From assembly GCA_005884685.1 (NCBI GenBank), contig VBAH01000013.1:1-64000 (forward strand): a stretch of 64,000 nt of DNA, written 5' to 3'. Below are positions 1 through 7,928 of the stretch, one piece after another (position 1 is the stretch's first letter; each line of letters begins with the position of its first letter). A model generated the notes under the pieces. The model saw only the letters and a program-made list of their open reading frames with translations, made no database searches and was not told where the DNA came from. The DNA is from Alphaproteobacteria bacterium. Its GTDB lineage: Bacteria; Pseudomonadota; Alphaproteobacteria; Rhizobiales; Xanthobacteraceae. The position numbers and the translations under genes were made by a program.

Positions 1-825
1 GTCGTATTCCATGAAATAGCCGTGCACGTTGACCCTGTTGAACAGGATTTCCTGCACGGTGTCGTAGCCGCCCGCGCCCATGAAGGTGGATTTGTAGTTG
101 CCGCGGCACATGTGCATCGTGATCGTCATGTCGGCCGGAATATCCGACATCGCCACGTTGATCAGATCGCCGTAGAGCTCGCCGAGCTTTGCGGGATCGT
201 CGCCGCGGTCGCGCATCTGCTGGCGGTATCTCTCGTCGCACAGCATCGCGATGAACACCTCATCGAGCTGGAGATAGCGGCAGCCGGCATCGGCGAAGGC
301 GCGTACGGCTTTGCGGTAAGCCTGACCGACATCGTGGAAGAAACCGTCGAGATCGGGGTAGGCCTGCTTGTCGATCGGCGTTGCCATCGGCCGGCCGTAG
401 ATCGCGGACGGCGCCGGAATGGTGATCTTCGGCATCACCTTGGTGTGTCCGGCCACGAACTTGAAGTGCTCGATCATCGGGTGGCCGGAGAAGCCGACCT
501 TGCCGGTCACCTTGATGCCTTCGGCGCGCGTGTTGACGCCCGCGAAGGCGATGCCGGTATCCATCACGTGCCGCTCGACCCCGTCGAGGCCCCAGAGGAA
601 ATCGAGATGCCACCACGAGCGGCGGAACTCACCGTCGGTGACGGCGCGCAAGCCCACCTCTTCCTGCTTGCGGATGACGCGCGCGATCTCGCGATCTTCG
701 ACCGCCTTGAGATCGGCCGCCGAAATCTCGTCTGCGGCGCGCTTCGCGCGCGCCTCCTTCAAGGCGGCGGGCCGCAGCAGGCTGCCGACATGATCGGCGC
801 GGAAGGGCGGCCGGGTACGCTGCAC
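1..825 (-). CDS. MetE/XecA-like zinc alkyltransferase, paralogue 1 (C-terminus cut by window)
   Basis: First 275 residues of a cobalamin-independent methionine synthase (MetE C-terminal domain, UROD/MetE-like) family protein; the rest lies beyond base 1. It starts at GTG, 12 nt after the dioxygenase stop. It aligns without any gap to the paralogue at 1822-2925 over its whole visible length. The zinc-site signature His-x-Cys (in THMHMCRGN) and the downstream Glu (in GYFMEYD) are present. The last Cys ligand would be in the missing part. At about 370 residues, members of this type carry only the catalytic half of MetE. Known relatives move a methyl or alkyl group to a thiol (core MetE, epoxyalkane:CoM transferase). 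The substrate here is unknown; co-location with ring-cleavage genes suggests a catabolic role (inference). Confidence 0.85.
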   Translation of the reverse strand, partial: MQRTRPPFRADHVGSLLRPAALKEARAKRAADEISAADLKAVEDREIARVIRKQEEVGLRAVTDGEFRRSWWHLDFLWGLDGVERHVMDTGIAFAGVNTRAEGIKVTGKVGFSGHPMIEHFKFVAGHTKVMPKITIPAPSAIYGRPMATPIDKQAYPDLDGFFHDVGQAYRKAVRAFADAGCRYLQLDEVFIAMLCDERYRQQMRDRGDDPAKLGELYGDLINVAMSDIPADMTITMHMCRGNYKSTFMGAGGYDTVQEILFNRVNVHGYFMEYD

Positions 826-837
826 AGGAGCGGCCGA

Positions 838-1719
838 TTATTCCGCGGCCGCGAGCGCCGCCTGCTTCTGCTCCAGCACGAAGTCGTACTTCACTTCGTA
901 GAACGGTGTGTCGACCATCTCGCCATTGGGTGCCTTGCCGGGCGGCCGCTTCACGAACTCGACGACCAGCGGCGCCTTTACGCCGTAGACCACGTCGTTG
1001 TCGATGTATTCGTCGCCCTTCTGGAACAGGTGCGTGATGACCTCGTGGTAGCCGGGCGCCGAGATCGCGAAGTGGATGTGCGCGGGGCGCATGTGGCTCA
1101 TGGTGGTGCGGCTGAAGAACTCGCCGATCGGGCCGTCCATCGGGATGGTGTAGCTGATCGGCGCGACGGTGCGGATCGTGTACGAGCCGTCCGGCCGGGT
1201 GCGGTAGACGCCGCGCATCCAGGGCTCGGCGGTGCGGCGCTGCTCCTCGTAGAGCCCTTCGCCGTCGGTCTGCCACAGGTCGAGGACCGCGCCGCCGACC
1301 GGCTCGCCGGAAAGTCCGCGCACCTTGCCGGTGACGAAGCACGGGATGCCCGGCGCGCCTTTCGCCATGTCGCCACCGTCGGCCACTTCCGGCGCATTCG
1401 GAATGTGGAACGGGCCCTCGACGGTCGAGGGGGTCGCGCCGGCGACGCGCCGGTTGTTGATGTCGTCGACCAGCATGCTCACCCCCATCACGTCGGAAGC
1501 GAGGATGAATTCCTGGCGCTTGTCGTCGCATTTGTGGCCGATCGCGGTGAGGAACTGGATCGCCTTGAACCATTCGGCGCCGGTTGGTTTCACGTCGGAC
1601 ACGAACGCGTGCAGGTGCTTGATCGCGGACTGCATCACCTCGCGCAGGCGCGGATCCGGGATGTCCTCCCAGCGTTTCAGCACGGATTTCGTAAACTCGG
1701 CTCCGGTCTCCAGGGCCAT
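838..1719 (-). CDS. intradiol ring-cleavage dioxygenase (catechol/hydroxyquinol 1,2-dioxygenase family)
   Basis: 293-residue non-haem Fe(III) dioxygenase that would open a catechol or hydroxyquinol ring between the hydroxyls to a muconate or maleylacetate. An N-terminal helical dimerisation region (about 1-100) precedes the beta-sandwich. The four expected iron ligands are visible: Tyr157 (EGLYEEQ), Tyr190 (PISYTIPMDG), and His214 and His216 (RPAHIHF). Start chosen at ATG 1719 because GGAG lies just upstream; a longer in-frame extension to 1782 has no ribosome binding site. It sits between two MetE/XecA-like genes on the same strand, with a 12-nt gap to the downstream one, so co-transcription is likely. 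Family assignment is firm; catechol versus hydroxyquinol preference is not decided by the sequence, though the short N-terminus and SYTIPMDGP loop lean to hydroxyquinol-type. Confidence 0.9.
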   Translation of the reverse strand: MALETGAEFTKSVLKRWEDIPDPRLREVMQSAIKHLHAFVSDVKPTGAEWFKAIQFLTAIGHKCDDKRQEFILASDVMGVSMLVDDINNRRVAGATPSTVEGPFHIPNAPEVADGGDMAKGAPGIPCFVTGKVRGLSGEPVGGAVLDLWQTDGEGLYEEQRRTAEPWMRGVYRTRPDGSYTIRTVAPISYTIPMDGPIGEFFSRTTMSHMRPAHIHFAISAPGYHEVITHLFQKGDEYIDNDVVYGVKAPLVVEFVKRPPGKAPNGEMVDTPFYEVKYDFVLEQKQAALAAAE

Positions 1720-1821
1720 GGGGTTCTCCGTCGTTAGCGCGCGGCTCCCGCGCATCCGTTGGCAGGATAGTGGGTTTACCAATGACTTAGGTCAACTGGG
1801 ATTTGCCCGGAAGCGTGGCCG

Positions 1822-2925
1822 CTAACCCCACACCTCCTGCGACAACTCCTTGATCATGCGCATCTTGTTCCACTGCGCCTCCTCGGTCAGCACGTTGCCT
1901 TCCTCGGTCGAGGCAAAGCCGCACTGCGGCGAGAGACAGAGCTGCTCGGGGGCGACGTATTTCGACGCCTCGTCGATGCGCCGCTTGATGTCGTCCTTCT
2001 TCTCCAGGGTGCCGGACTTGGAGGTGACGAGGCCGAGCACGATCTGCTTGTTGCCCTTCGGCACGAAGCGCAGCGGCTCGAAGCCGCCCGCCCGCTCGGT
2101 GTCGTATTCGAGGAAATAGCCGTCGTAGTTCACCTTGCCGAACAGCGTCTCGGCCACAGGCTCGTAGCCGCCCTCGGAGATCCAGGTGGAGCGGAAATTG
2201 CCGCGGCACACGTGCGTGGTGATCGTCATGTCCGCGGGGCGGTCCTCGATCGCCTCGTTGATCACCCGGGCATAGGTTTGCTGCAGGTTGCTCGGATCGT
2301 CGCCGCGCTGGCGGGCCTGCTCCATCTCCTTTTGCGAGCAGAGATAGGCCCACACTGTGTCGTCGAACTGGAGGTAGCGGCAGCCGGCCTGGTAGAAGCC
2401 CGCGACCGCGTCCTTGTAGGCCGTGGCGAGGTCGTCGAAGAATGCGTCGAGCTCCGGATACACGGTCTTGCTGATGCCCTTGCGGCCGCCGCGGAAGTGC
2501 AGCACCGATGGCGAAGGAATGGTCATCTTCGGCGTGACCTTGGTGTGCTCCTTGACGAACCGGAAGTGCTCGAGGAACGGGTGGTTGGAGAAGGCGACCT
2601 TGCCGGTGACCTTCACGCCGCGCGCCTTGGTCTCGACGCCGGCAAACTGGATGCCGTGCTCGGCCTCGTAACCCTCGACGCCGTCCAGCCCCTCGAGGAA
2701 ATCGAAATGCCACCAGGCGCGGCGATACTCGCCGTCGGTGACGAGCTGCATGCCGATCGCTTCCTGCTGCCGGATCAGCTTCTCGATCTCGCCGTCCTCG
2801 ACCTTTTTCAGGTCGGCGGCACTGATCTGACCCTTCTCATGCTTGGCGCGCGCCTCCTTCAGCGCCCCGGAGCGCAGGAAGCTGCCGACTTGGTCGGCGC
2901 GGTAAGGCGGTTTCGTCCTCTGCAC
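1822..2925 (-). CDS. MetE/XecA-like zinc alkyltransferase, paralogue 2
   Basis: 367-residue protein of the cobalamin-independent methionine synthase C-terminal family (COG0620 type). Visible zinc ligands are His238 and Cys240 (THVCRGN), Glu273 (YFLEYD) and Cys335 (LSPQCGF), the HxC...E...C pattern of MetE and of epoxyalkane:coenzyme M transferase. It lacks the N-terminal MetE half, which normally helps bind folate, so it is either a core-MetE-like methyltransferase or an alkyltransferase with another donor. Start ATG at 2925. The dioxygenase gene begins about 100 nt downstream, and the paralogue at 1-825 follows it. The gapless match between the two copies points to a tandem duplication with a dioxygenase between. 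A housekeeping methionine synthase is the conservative alternative. Confidence 0.88.
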   Translation of the reverse strand: MQRTKPPYRADQVGSFLRSGALKEARAKHEKGQISAADLKKVEDGEIEKLIRQQEAIGMQLVTDGEYRRAWWHFDFLEGLDGVEGYEAEHGIQFAGVETKARGVKVTGKVAFSNHPFLEHFRFVKEHTKVTPKMTIPSPSVLHFRGGRKGISKTVYPELDAFFDDLATAYKDAVAGFYQAGCRYLQFDDTVWAYLCSQKEMEQARQRGDDPSNLQQTYARVINEAIEDRPADMTITTHVCRGNFRSTWISEGGYEPVAETLFGKVNYDGYFLEYDTERAGGFEPLRFVPKGNKQIVLGLVTSKSGTLEKKDDIKRRIDEASKYVAPEQLCLSPQCGFASTEEGNVLTEEAQWNKMRMIKELSQEVWG

Positions 2926-3037
2926 GTGTCACTCCCTCAGATAGGCTTTGAGCGTGGTCTATCGGGGCCGACCGCTACCGTCAAACGGGTACCCTGGGGC
3001 AGAATTCGTCCCACTTTCTTGCTATAGCTGTGGGACG

Positions 3038-4072
3038 ATGAGCCTGCCGCCCACCAACTTCCGCCCGCCCTTCGACATCACGCGCGCGAGCCATCTGGTG
3101 CTCACCGCGCGCGACCTCGCCAAAAGCCGCGACTTCTACACCGAGGTCGTCGGTCTGAAGGTCTCGGACGAGACCGCCACCACGATCCACCTGCGCGGCG
3201 TCGAGGAGCGCGCCCATCACAGCCTGACCCTCAAACGCACCAAAGAGGAGCCTGCCTGCGAGCGGGTCGGCTTCCGGGTGTTCGAGGAGGAGGATCTGGA
3301 GAAGGCCAAAGCGCATTTCGACCGCAACGGCATTTCGGCCAAGTTCGTCAACGTGCCGTTCCAGGGCCGCACGCTGCATGCGTCGGATGCCGCAGGCACG
3401 CCGCTCGAGTTCTGTGCGCGCATGAAGACGCTGCCGCGCACGCAGACGCGTACGCACGAGCACAAGGGCGCGGGCGCGTTGCGGCTCGACCACTTCCAGG
3501 TCCTCGCGCCCGACGTGGCAGCGGCGGCGGCGTTCTACATCGGCCTGGGTTTTCGCGTTTCCGACTATTACGTCGCGGGCGAGCGGATCATCGGCGCGTT
3601 TCTCCACCGCAAGGACAATCCGCACGACATCGTGTTCCTCGCACGCTCGGGCCCGCGCTTCCATCATTTCGGTTACATCGTTCCCGAAATGCATCACGTG
3701 GTCCGCGCGCTCGACTGCGCCGGCAATCTCGGCTTCGGCGAGAGCCTCGAGCATGGGCCGGGCCGTCACGGCCACGGGCACTCGTACTACGTCTACCTGC
3801 GCGATCCCGACGGGCATCGCCTCGAACTGCTGCTGCCTGCGGTGCAGATCATCGACATCGACGACGAGCCGATGCGCTACGAGGTAACGGGCGACAACAC
3901 GAACCTGTGGGGCCTGCCGCCGCCGCGCGGCTGGTTCGAGGAAGCCTCTCCGCTGATGGGGGCGAAAGTGACGGCGCCGGACCGACAGGGCGAGCCGCTC
4001 ACATTGGAGAAGTATTTGTTTGCCAAGGGGCCCGAAGCCGCGAGGCCGGAGTTGGTCAAGAAGCGGGCATAG
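3038..4072 (+). CDS. type I extradiol dioxygenase, two VOC domains (homoprotocatechuate/catechol 2,3-dioxygenase-like)
   Basis: 344-residue protein with two vicinal-oxygen-chelate modules (about 14-130 and 147-270), the architecture of type I extradiol ring-cleavage dioxygenases. The C-terminal module keeps a metal triad: His152 (RLDHFQV), His209/His210 (RFHHFGY) and Glu263 (GHRLELL). The conserved segment HSYYVYLRDPDGHR also matches 3,4-dihydroxyphenylacetate 2,3-dioxygenases. Start ATG 3038 is preferred because the longer reading frame upstream crosses the divergent promoter region (2926-3037). It is transcribed away from the alkyltransferase/intradiol cluster, so the two ring-cleavage enzymes may share control. 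The exact catechol substrate is not determinable. Confidence 0.85.
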   Translation: MSLPPTNFRPPFDITRASHLVLTARDLAKSRDFYTEVVGLKVSDETATTIHLRGVEERAHHSLTLKRTKEEPACERVGFRVFEEEDLEKAKAHFDRNGISAKFVNVPFQGRTLHASDAAGTPLEFCARMKTLPRTQTRTHEHKGAGALRLDHFQVLAPDVAAAAAFYIGLGFRVSDYYVAGERIIGAFLHRKDNPHDIVFLARSGPRFHHFGYIVPEMHHVVRALDCAGNLGFGESLEHGPGRHGHGHSYYVYLRDPDGHRLELLLPAVQIIDIDDEPMRYEVTGDNTNLWGLPPPRGWFEEASPLMGAKVTAPDRQGEPLTLEKYLFAKGPEAARPELVKKRA

Positions 4073-4096
4073 ACGCGGAACCTCATCGTGAGGAGC

Positions 4097-4225
4097 ACCC
4101 CCTCCCTAATCTATCCCCCGCTTGCGGGGGAGGCTGTGGGGGCCGTCTCGACGGGTGGCCAGAAACACCGGAGCTTGCCGCCATCCTTCGAGACGGGCGC
4201 TGCGCGCCCTCCTCAGGATGAAGAC
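4097..4225. repeat. palindromic intergenic repeat, class F (copy 1)
   Basis: Contains the hairpin CCCCCGCTTGCGGGGG followed by a stretch on 'gggggccgtctcga' that recurs at 26022. Its right end (CCTCAGGATGAAG) overlaps the last codons of livF, whose stop codon it appears to supply. Probably transcribed as a stem-loop between the convergent dioxygenase and livF genes. Confidence 0.7.
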
Positions 4226-4956
4226 TTCGTCTTCCCCCGCCTCAGCCGATCGCTGTCGGCGACCCCGAGATATTTCTCCAATGTCGCCCGGTCCGCCGCG
4301 AGCGCCGCACTGTCCGCCTGATGCACGATGGCGCCGCGCTCGATGATCGCGGCGCGGTCGGTCACGCCGAGGATCTTCTTGGCGTTCTGCTCCACCAGAA
4401 TGGCGGATAGGCCCTCCTCGCGGATGATCCGGCGCAATGCTGCAAGCAGTTCCTCGACGATGATGGGTGCGAGCCCCTCGAGCGGTTCATCGAGCAGGAT
4501 GATGCGCGGGTTGAGGATCAGCGCGCGGCCGACCGCGAGCATCTGCTGTTCGCCGCCGGAGAGCTGATTGCCGAGATTGCGCCGCCGTTCGCCGAGGCGC
4601 GGAAACATCGCGAAGACCTTGTCGGACGTCCACGGTCCCGGCTGCGCCACCGCCGTCAGGTTTTCCTCGACGGTGAGCGATTTGAAGATATTGCGTTCCT
4701 GCGGCACCCAGCCGACGCCGGCGTGCGCGCGCTGGTCCGCGCGCAGCCGCGTAATGTCGCGTCCGTCGAGCCGGATCGCGCCGCTGAAATAGCGCGTCAC
4801 GCCGACGATCGAATTGACCAGCGTGGTCTTGCCCATGCCGTTGCGGCCGAGCAGCGCGAGCGACTGGCCTTCCGCGATCGAGAGCGAGACCCGCGTCAGC
4901 ACCGTCGCCTCGCCGTAACCGGCGGTCAACTGGTCGATGACGAGAAGCTCAGGCAT
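4213..4956 (-). CDS. livF: branched-chain-type ABC transporter ATPase LivF (operon 1)
   Basis: 247-residue ATP-binding subunit. Walker A GRNGMGKTT (about 37-45), signature LSGGEQQ (about 132-138) and Walker B IILLDEP are intact; the gene overlaps the end of livG by 8 nt. Last gene of the operon ligC-livK-livH-livM-livG-livF. LivF and LivG form the cytoplasmic ATPase pair that powers uptake through LivH/LivM. The family usually ends near YLGV; here about 15 extra residues (ADSDRLRRGKTKSSS) follow, encoded partly by the adjoining repeat. Its place directly behind protocatechuate-cleavage genes suggests the cargo is an aromatic acid rather than an amino acid (inference). Confidence 0.92.
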   Translation of the reverse strand: MPELLVIDQLTAGYGEATVLTRVSLSIAEGQSLALLGRNGMGKTTLVNSIVGVTRYFSGAIRLDGRDITRLRADQRAHAGVGWVPQERNIFKSLTVEENLTAVAQPGPWTSDKVFAMFPRLGERRRNLGNQLSGGEQQMLAVGRALILNPRIILLDEPLEGLAPIIVEELLAALRRIIREEGLSAILVEQNAKKILGVTDRAAIIERGAIVHQADSAALAADRATLEKYLGVADSDRLRRGKTKSSS

Positions 4957-5704
4957 CGTGCGCCTCTTCGCCGAGATAAACCGCCTTCACGCGCGGATCC
5001 TGCGCGACTTCTTCGGGCGTGCCCTCGACGAATAGTTCGCCGTTCACCAGCACCGAGATGCGGTCCGCGAACGAGAACACGATGTCCATGTCGTGCTCGA
5101 TCAGCAGCACCGTCACGTCGCTCGGAAGCGCCGCGACCGCGTCGAGAATGCCATGGCGCTCCGCCTCGGGCACGCCCGCGGCCGGCTCGTCGAGCAGCAG
5201 CACATTCGGCCGGCAGGCGATCGCAAGCGCGATTTCGAGCAGGCGCTGCTTGCCGTAGGGCAGGGTGGCGGTGCGCTCGTTCATCGCGTCGGTGAGTCCG
5301 AAGCGATTGAGGATATCGACCGACTCCTCAATTACGACGGGCTTCGATCCAGGCAGCCGCCACCATTGGCGGCCGAGCTGCATGCGTTCCGAGACCGCAA
5401 GCCCGATCGTCTCGAGCGGCGTCAAATCGGCGAACAGTTGGTTGATCTGGAACGTACGCGCGAGGCCGAGGCCGACGCGCTTGTAGGCCTCGAGGTCGGT
5501 GATGTCGCGGCCCTCGAGCACGATGCGTCCCGCGGTCGGGCGCAGCACGCCGGTCAACAGATTGATGACCGTGGTCTTGCCGGCGCCGTTCGGGCCGATC
5601 AGCGCGTGGCGCGCGCCCTTCTCGACCGTGAGCGTCACATCGTTGGTCGCGATGATCCCGCCGAACTGCTTCACCAGCCCTTGTGTTTGCAGCGCCGGCG
5701 CCAT
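4949..5704 (-). CDS. livG: branched-chain-type ABC transporter ATPase LivG (operon 1)
   Basis: 251-residue ATPase. Walker A GPNGAGKTT, a Walker B LLLDEP and the C-terminal GEEAH ending are visible; the signature is the degenerate form LPYGKQRLLE, common in LivG. Start chosen at ATG 5704 (MAPALQTQGL), one nucleotide after the livM stop; the longer frame upstream reads through the livM 3' end and is not credible. Translational coupling with livM and livF is likely. Pairs with LivF in the transporter that follows ligC. Confidence 0.92.
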   Translation of the reverse strand: MAPALQTQGLVKQFGGIIATNDVTLTVEKGARHALIGPNGAGKTTVINLLTGVLRPTAGRIVLEGRDITDLEAYKRVGLGLARTFQINQLFADLTPLETIGLAVSERMQLGRQWWRLPGSKPVVIEESVDILNRFGLTDAMNERTATLPYGKQRLLEIALAIACRPNVLLLDEPAAGVPEAERHGILDAVAALPSDVTVLLIEHDMDIVFSFADRISVLVNGELFVEGTPEEVAQDPRVKAVYLGEEAHDA

Positions 5705-5705
5705 C

Positions 5706-6875
5706 TCAACGCTCCGCCGGCTTGCGCGCAAGCCGCGCCCTGAGCCGCGTTTGTATGGCGGCCGCGCGTTCGGTGATGCGCGAGGTGACGGCGAGAATCT
5801 GCGGGCGCGCAATTCCGAGCACCGCCAGAACGACGAGCGTGAAGACGATGCTCTGCATGAACGGCAGCCTGGTCCAGGTGCAGATCGCGAAGATCAGCGC
5901 GGCCATGATGGCGCCGTAGACGCGGCCGAACATGATCATCATCACCAGGATCAGCCCGAGCCAGAATTGCCAGTACTGCGGGTTCACGTTGGCCAGATAG
6001 TCCTGGACGAGCTTGAACAGCACCGCGCCGATCAGCCCGCCATAGAGATAGCCGGTGCCGCCGATGATCACGATCAGCATCACGTCGGCCGAGCGCTCGA
6101 AATCGAGCACCGAGAGCGAGGCGAACTGCGTACTCTGCGTGAGCAGCGCGCCGGCAATCCCCGCATAGGCGGCGGCAATCGTATAGATCGTGACGAGCCG
6201 GCCGTTGACGTGAATGCCGATCGCCGCGGCGCGCAGCGGATTGCCCTTGATCGAGCGCAGCGACAGCCCGAACGGGGAATTGACGATACGCCGCGCAATC
6301 AGAAACAGCACGAACAGCGTCACGAGGCTGTAGATGTAGGCGGTACGCCCGAACATATCGAATGGGAAATGACCGAGGATCGGCTCCATCACGACGCCCT
6401 GCAGGCCGTCGGCGCCGCCGGTGATGTCGAGCTGGTTCGCGATCTCGCGCAGCACCAGCGCGACGCCGAGCGTCACCATCAGGCGCGTCAGGTCCGACCC
6501 GCGCAGCACAAGGAAGCTGGTGACGAAGCCGAGCGCCGCCGCCAGAACGCCGGACGCGAGCAGCGCCAGCACCGGCTCCTTGATGATTCCGTATTTCGCC
6601 AGGATGCCCGCCGCGTAGGCGCCGAAGCCGAAGAACGCCGCGTGACCGAGCGACACGATGCCGGCGTAGCCGAGGATCAGGTCGAGCGAGAGCGCGAACA
6701 GCCCGAGAATCGCGATCTCGGTGAGGATCAGATGCTTGCTCGGCAGCAGGAAGATCGACGCAACGGTCGCGAGCCAGAACGCGATCTCGGCCGGCTTCCA
6801 CCGCGCGCGCGATGCAAGGCTTGCGGCGGCGGTCGCCACCAGCGGCTTCGGCGGCAGGCTTGCCAGCGCACTCAT
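5706..6875 (-). CDS. livM: branched-chain-type ABC transporter permease LivM (operon 1)
   Basis: 389-residue inner-membrane permease with about 8-10 hydrophobic helices after a charged N-terminal segment of about 35 residues. The typical LivM sequences GYAGIVSLGHAAFFGFGAY and GLSLRSIKGNPLRA (coupling helix) are present. ATG 6875 overlaps the livH stop (ATGA, 4 nt), so the start is well supported. Together with LivH it forms the membrane channel. A basic C-terminal tail (RLRARLARKPAER) is slightly longer than usual. Confidence 0.92.
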   Translation of the reverse strand: MSALASLPPKPLVATAAASLASRARWKPAEIAFWLATVASIFLLPSKHLILTEIAILGLFALSLDLILGYAGIVSLGHAAFFGFGAYAAGILAKYGIIKEPVLALLASGVLAAALGFVTSFLVLRGSDLTRLMVTLGVALVLREIANQLDITGGADGLQGVVMEPILGHFPFDMFGRTAYIYSLVTLFVLFLIARRIVNSPFGLSLRSIKGNPLRAAAIGIHVNGRLVTIYTIAAAYAGIAGALLTQSTQFASLSVLDFERSADVMLIVIIGGTGYLYGGLIGAVLFKLVQDYLANVNPQYWQFWLGLILVMMIMFGRVYGAIMAALIFAICTWTRLPFMQSIVFTLVVLAVLGIARPQILAVTSRITERAAAIQTRLRARLARKPAER

Positions 6876-7732
6876 TTGGCGACCGCGCGCGAGAACAAAC
6901 CCTGCGGCCGCCAGATCAGCACCACGATCATGATCGTGTAAATGACGAACGAGCCGAACTGCGGCACGTAATATTTGCCGGCGACGTCGCCGATGCCGAG
7001 CACGAGCGAGGCGATGAACGGCCCGGTGATGCTCGACGTGCCGCCGACGGTGACGACGATCAGGAAGTAGATCAGGAACTTCAGCGGAAAGTGCGGATCG
7101 AGCCCGAGAATCTCCGCGCCGAGCGCGCCGCCGAGTCCGGCAAGGCCGGAGCCGACCGCAAAGGTGATGGCGAACACCGCGTTGACGTTGATGCCGAGCC
7201 CGCGCGCGACGCGCGCATCGTCGACGGCGGCGCGCAGGCGCGCGCCGAAGCGGGTGCTCGCGAGCGCGAACTGCAGCGCGACCGTCAGCAGGCCGCAGAC
7301 CAGGATGATCAGCAGGCGATAGCGGCCGATGCCGACGCCGAAGAAATTGATCTGGCCCTGCAGATACGACGGGATCGACACGAACTGCTGCTGCGAGCCC
7401 ATCACGTAGTCGACCGCCGCGACCGACATGAAGACGAGGCCGATGGTGAACAGCACCTGTTCGAGATGGCTCTTGGTGTAGACGTGCACATACAGGGTGC
7501 GCTCGAACACGGCGCCGATAATCGCAGTGAACGCGAACGCCAGCGGCAGCGAGGCGAGGAACGGCAGGCCGAGCCGGTTCACCAGGATGACGGTGATGTA
7601 GCCGCCGGCCATGGCGAAGGCGCCGTGCGCAAGGTTGACGAAATTCATCAGTCCGAGCGTGACGGCGAGCCCGCATGACACCACGAACAGCAGCATGCCG
7701 TAGGCGATACCGTCGAACAGGATGGTCAGCAT
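6872..7732 (-). CDS. livH: branched-chain-type ABC transporter permease LivH (operon 1)
   Basis: 286-residue permease of the LivH family with eight or so membrane helices. Diagnostic segments are LGLMNFVNLAHGAFAMAGGY near the N-terminus and GLGINVNAVFAITF in the coupling region. It ends IWRPQGLFSRAVAK, typical of the family. It overlaps livM by 4 nt and lies about 200 nt after the binding-protein gene, the gap holding a class F palindromic repeat that may process or partly terminate the transcript. Confidence 0.92.
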   Translation of the reverse strand: MLTILFDGIAYGMLLFVVSCGLAVTLGLMNFVNLAHGAFAMAGGYITVILVNRLGLPFLASLPLAFAFTAIIGAVFERTLYVHVYTKSHLEQVLFTIGLVFMSVAAVDYVMGSQQQFVSIPSYLQGQINFFGVGIGRYRLLIILVCGLLTVALQFALASTRFGARLRAAVDDARVARGLGINVNAVFAITFAVGSGLAGLGGALGAEILGLDPHFPLKFLIYFLIVVTVGGTSSITGPFIASLVLGIGDVAGKYYVPQFGSFVIYTIMIVVLIWRPQGLFSRAVAK

Positions 7733-7740
7733 GGGCGGGC

Positions 7741-7915
7741 CTTTCCCTCTCCCCGCTTCAGCGGGGAGAGGGTGGCGAGCAGCATGGCTGCGAGCCGGGT
7801 GAGGGGGACTTCGACATGAAGAGAGTCCCCCTCACCCGACTCGCCTTCGCTTCGCTTCGGCGTGTCGACCTCTCCCCGCAAGCGGGGAGAGGTAAAGAAG
7901 GAGAGGTCGCGGCAG
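7741..7915. repeat. palindromic intergenic repeat, class F (copy 2)
   Basis: Compound element: CTCCCCGCTTCAGCGGGGAG, then a second inverted pair (gagggggact / agtccccctc), then CTCCCCGCAAGCGGGGAG. It fills the gap between the binding-protein gene and livH, a usual place for an mRNA-stabilising stem-loop that lets the binding protein be made in excess. Confidence 0.8.
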
Positions 7916-7928
7916 ACACCACGAGTGG

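Noticed and set aside
1-825. Truncated alkyltransferase as a pseudogene
   Set aside because: It is cut only by the window edge; the visible part is intact and gapless against its paralogue.
22-1737. Long plus-strand open frame (571 codons) opposite the dioxygenase and alkyltransferase genes
   Set aside because: High-GC antisense frame; no family features and it covers two clear minus-strand genes.
5499-6941. 480-codon plus-strand frame opposite livM/livG
   Set aside because: Low-complexity charged translation, typical shadow of a GC-rich membrane-protein gene.
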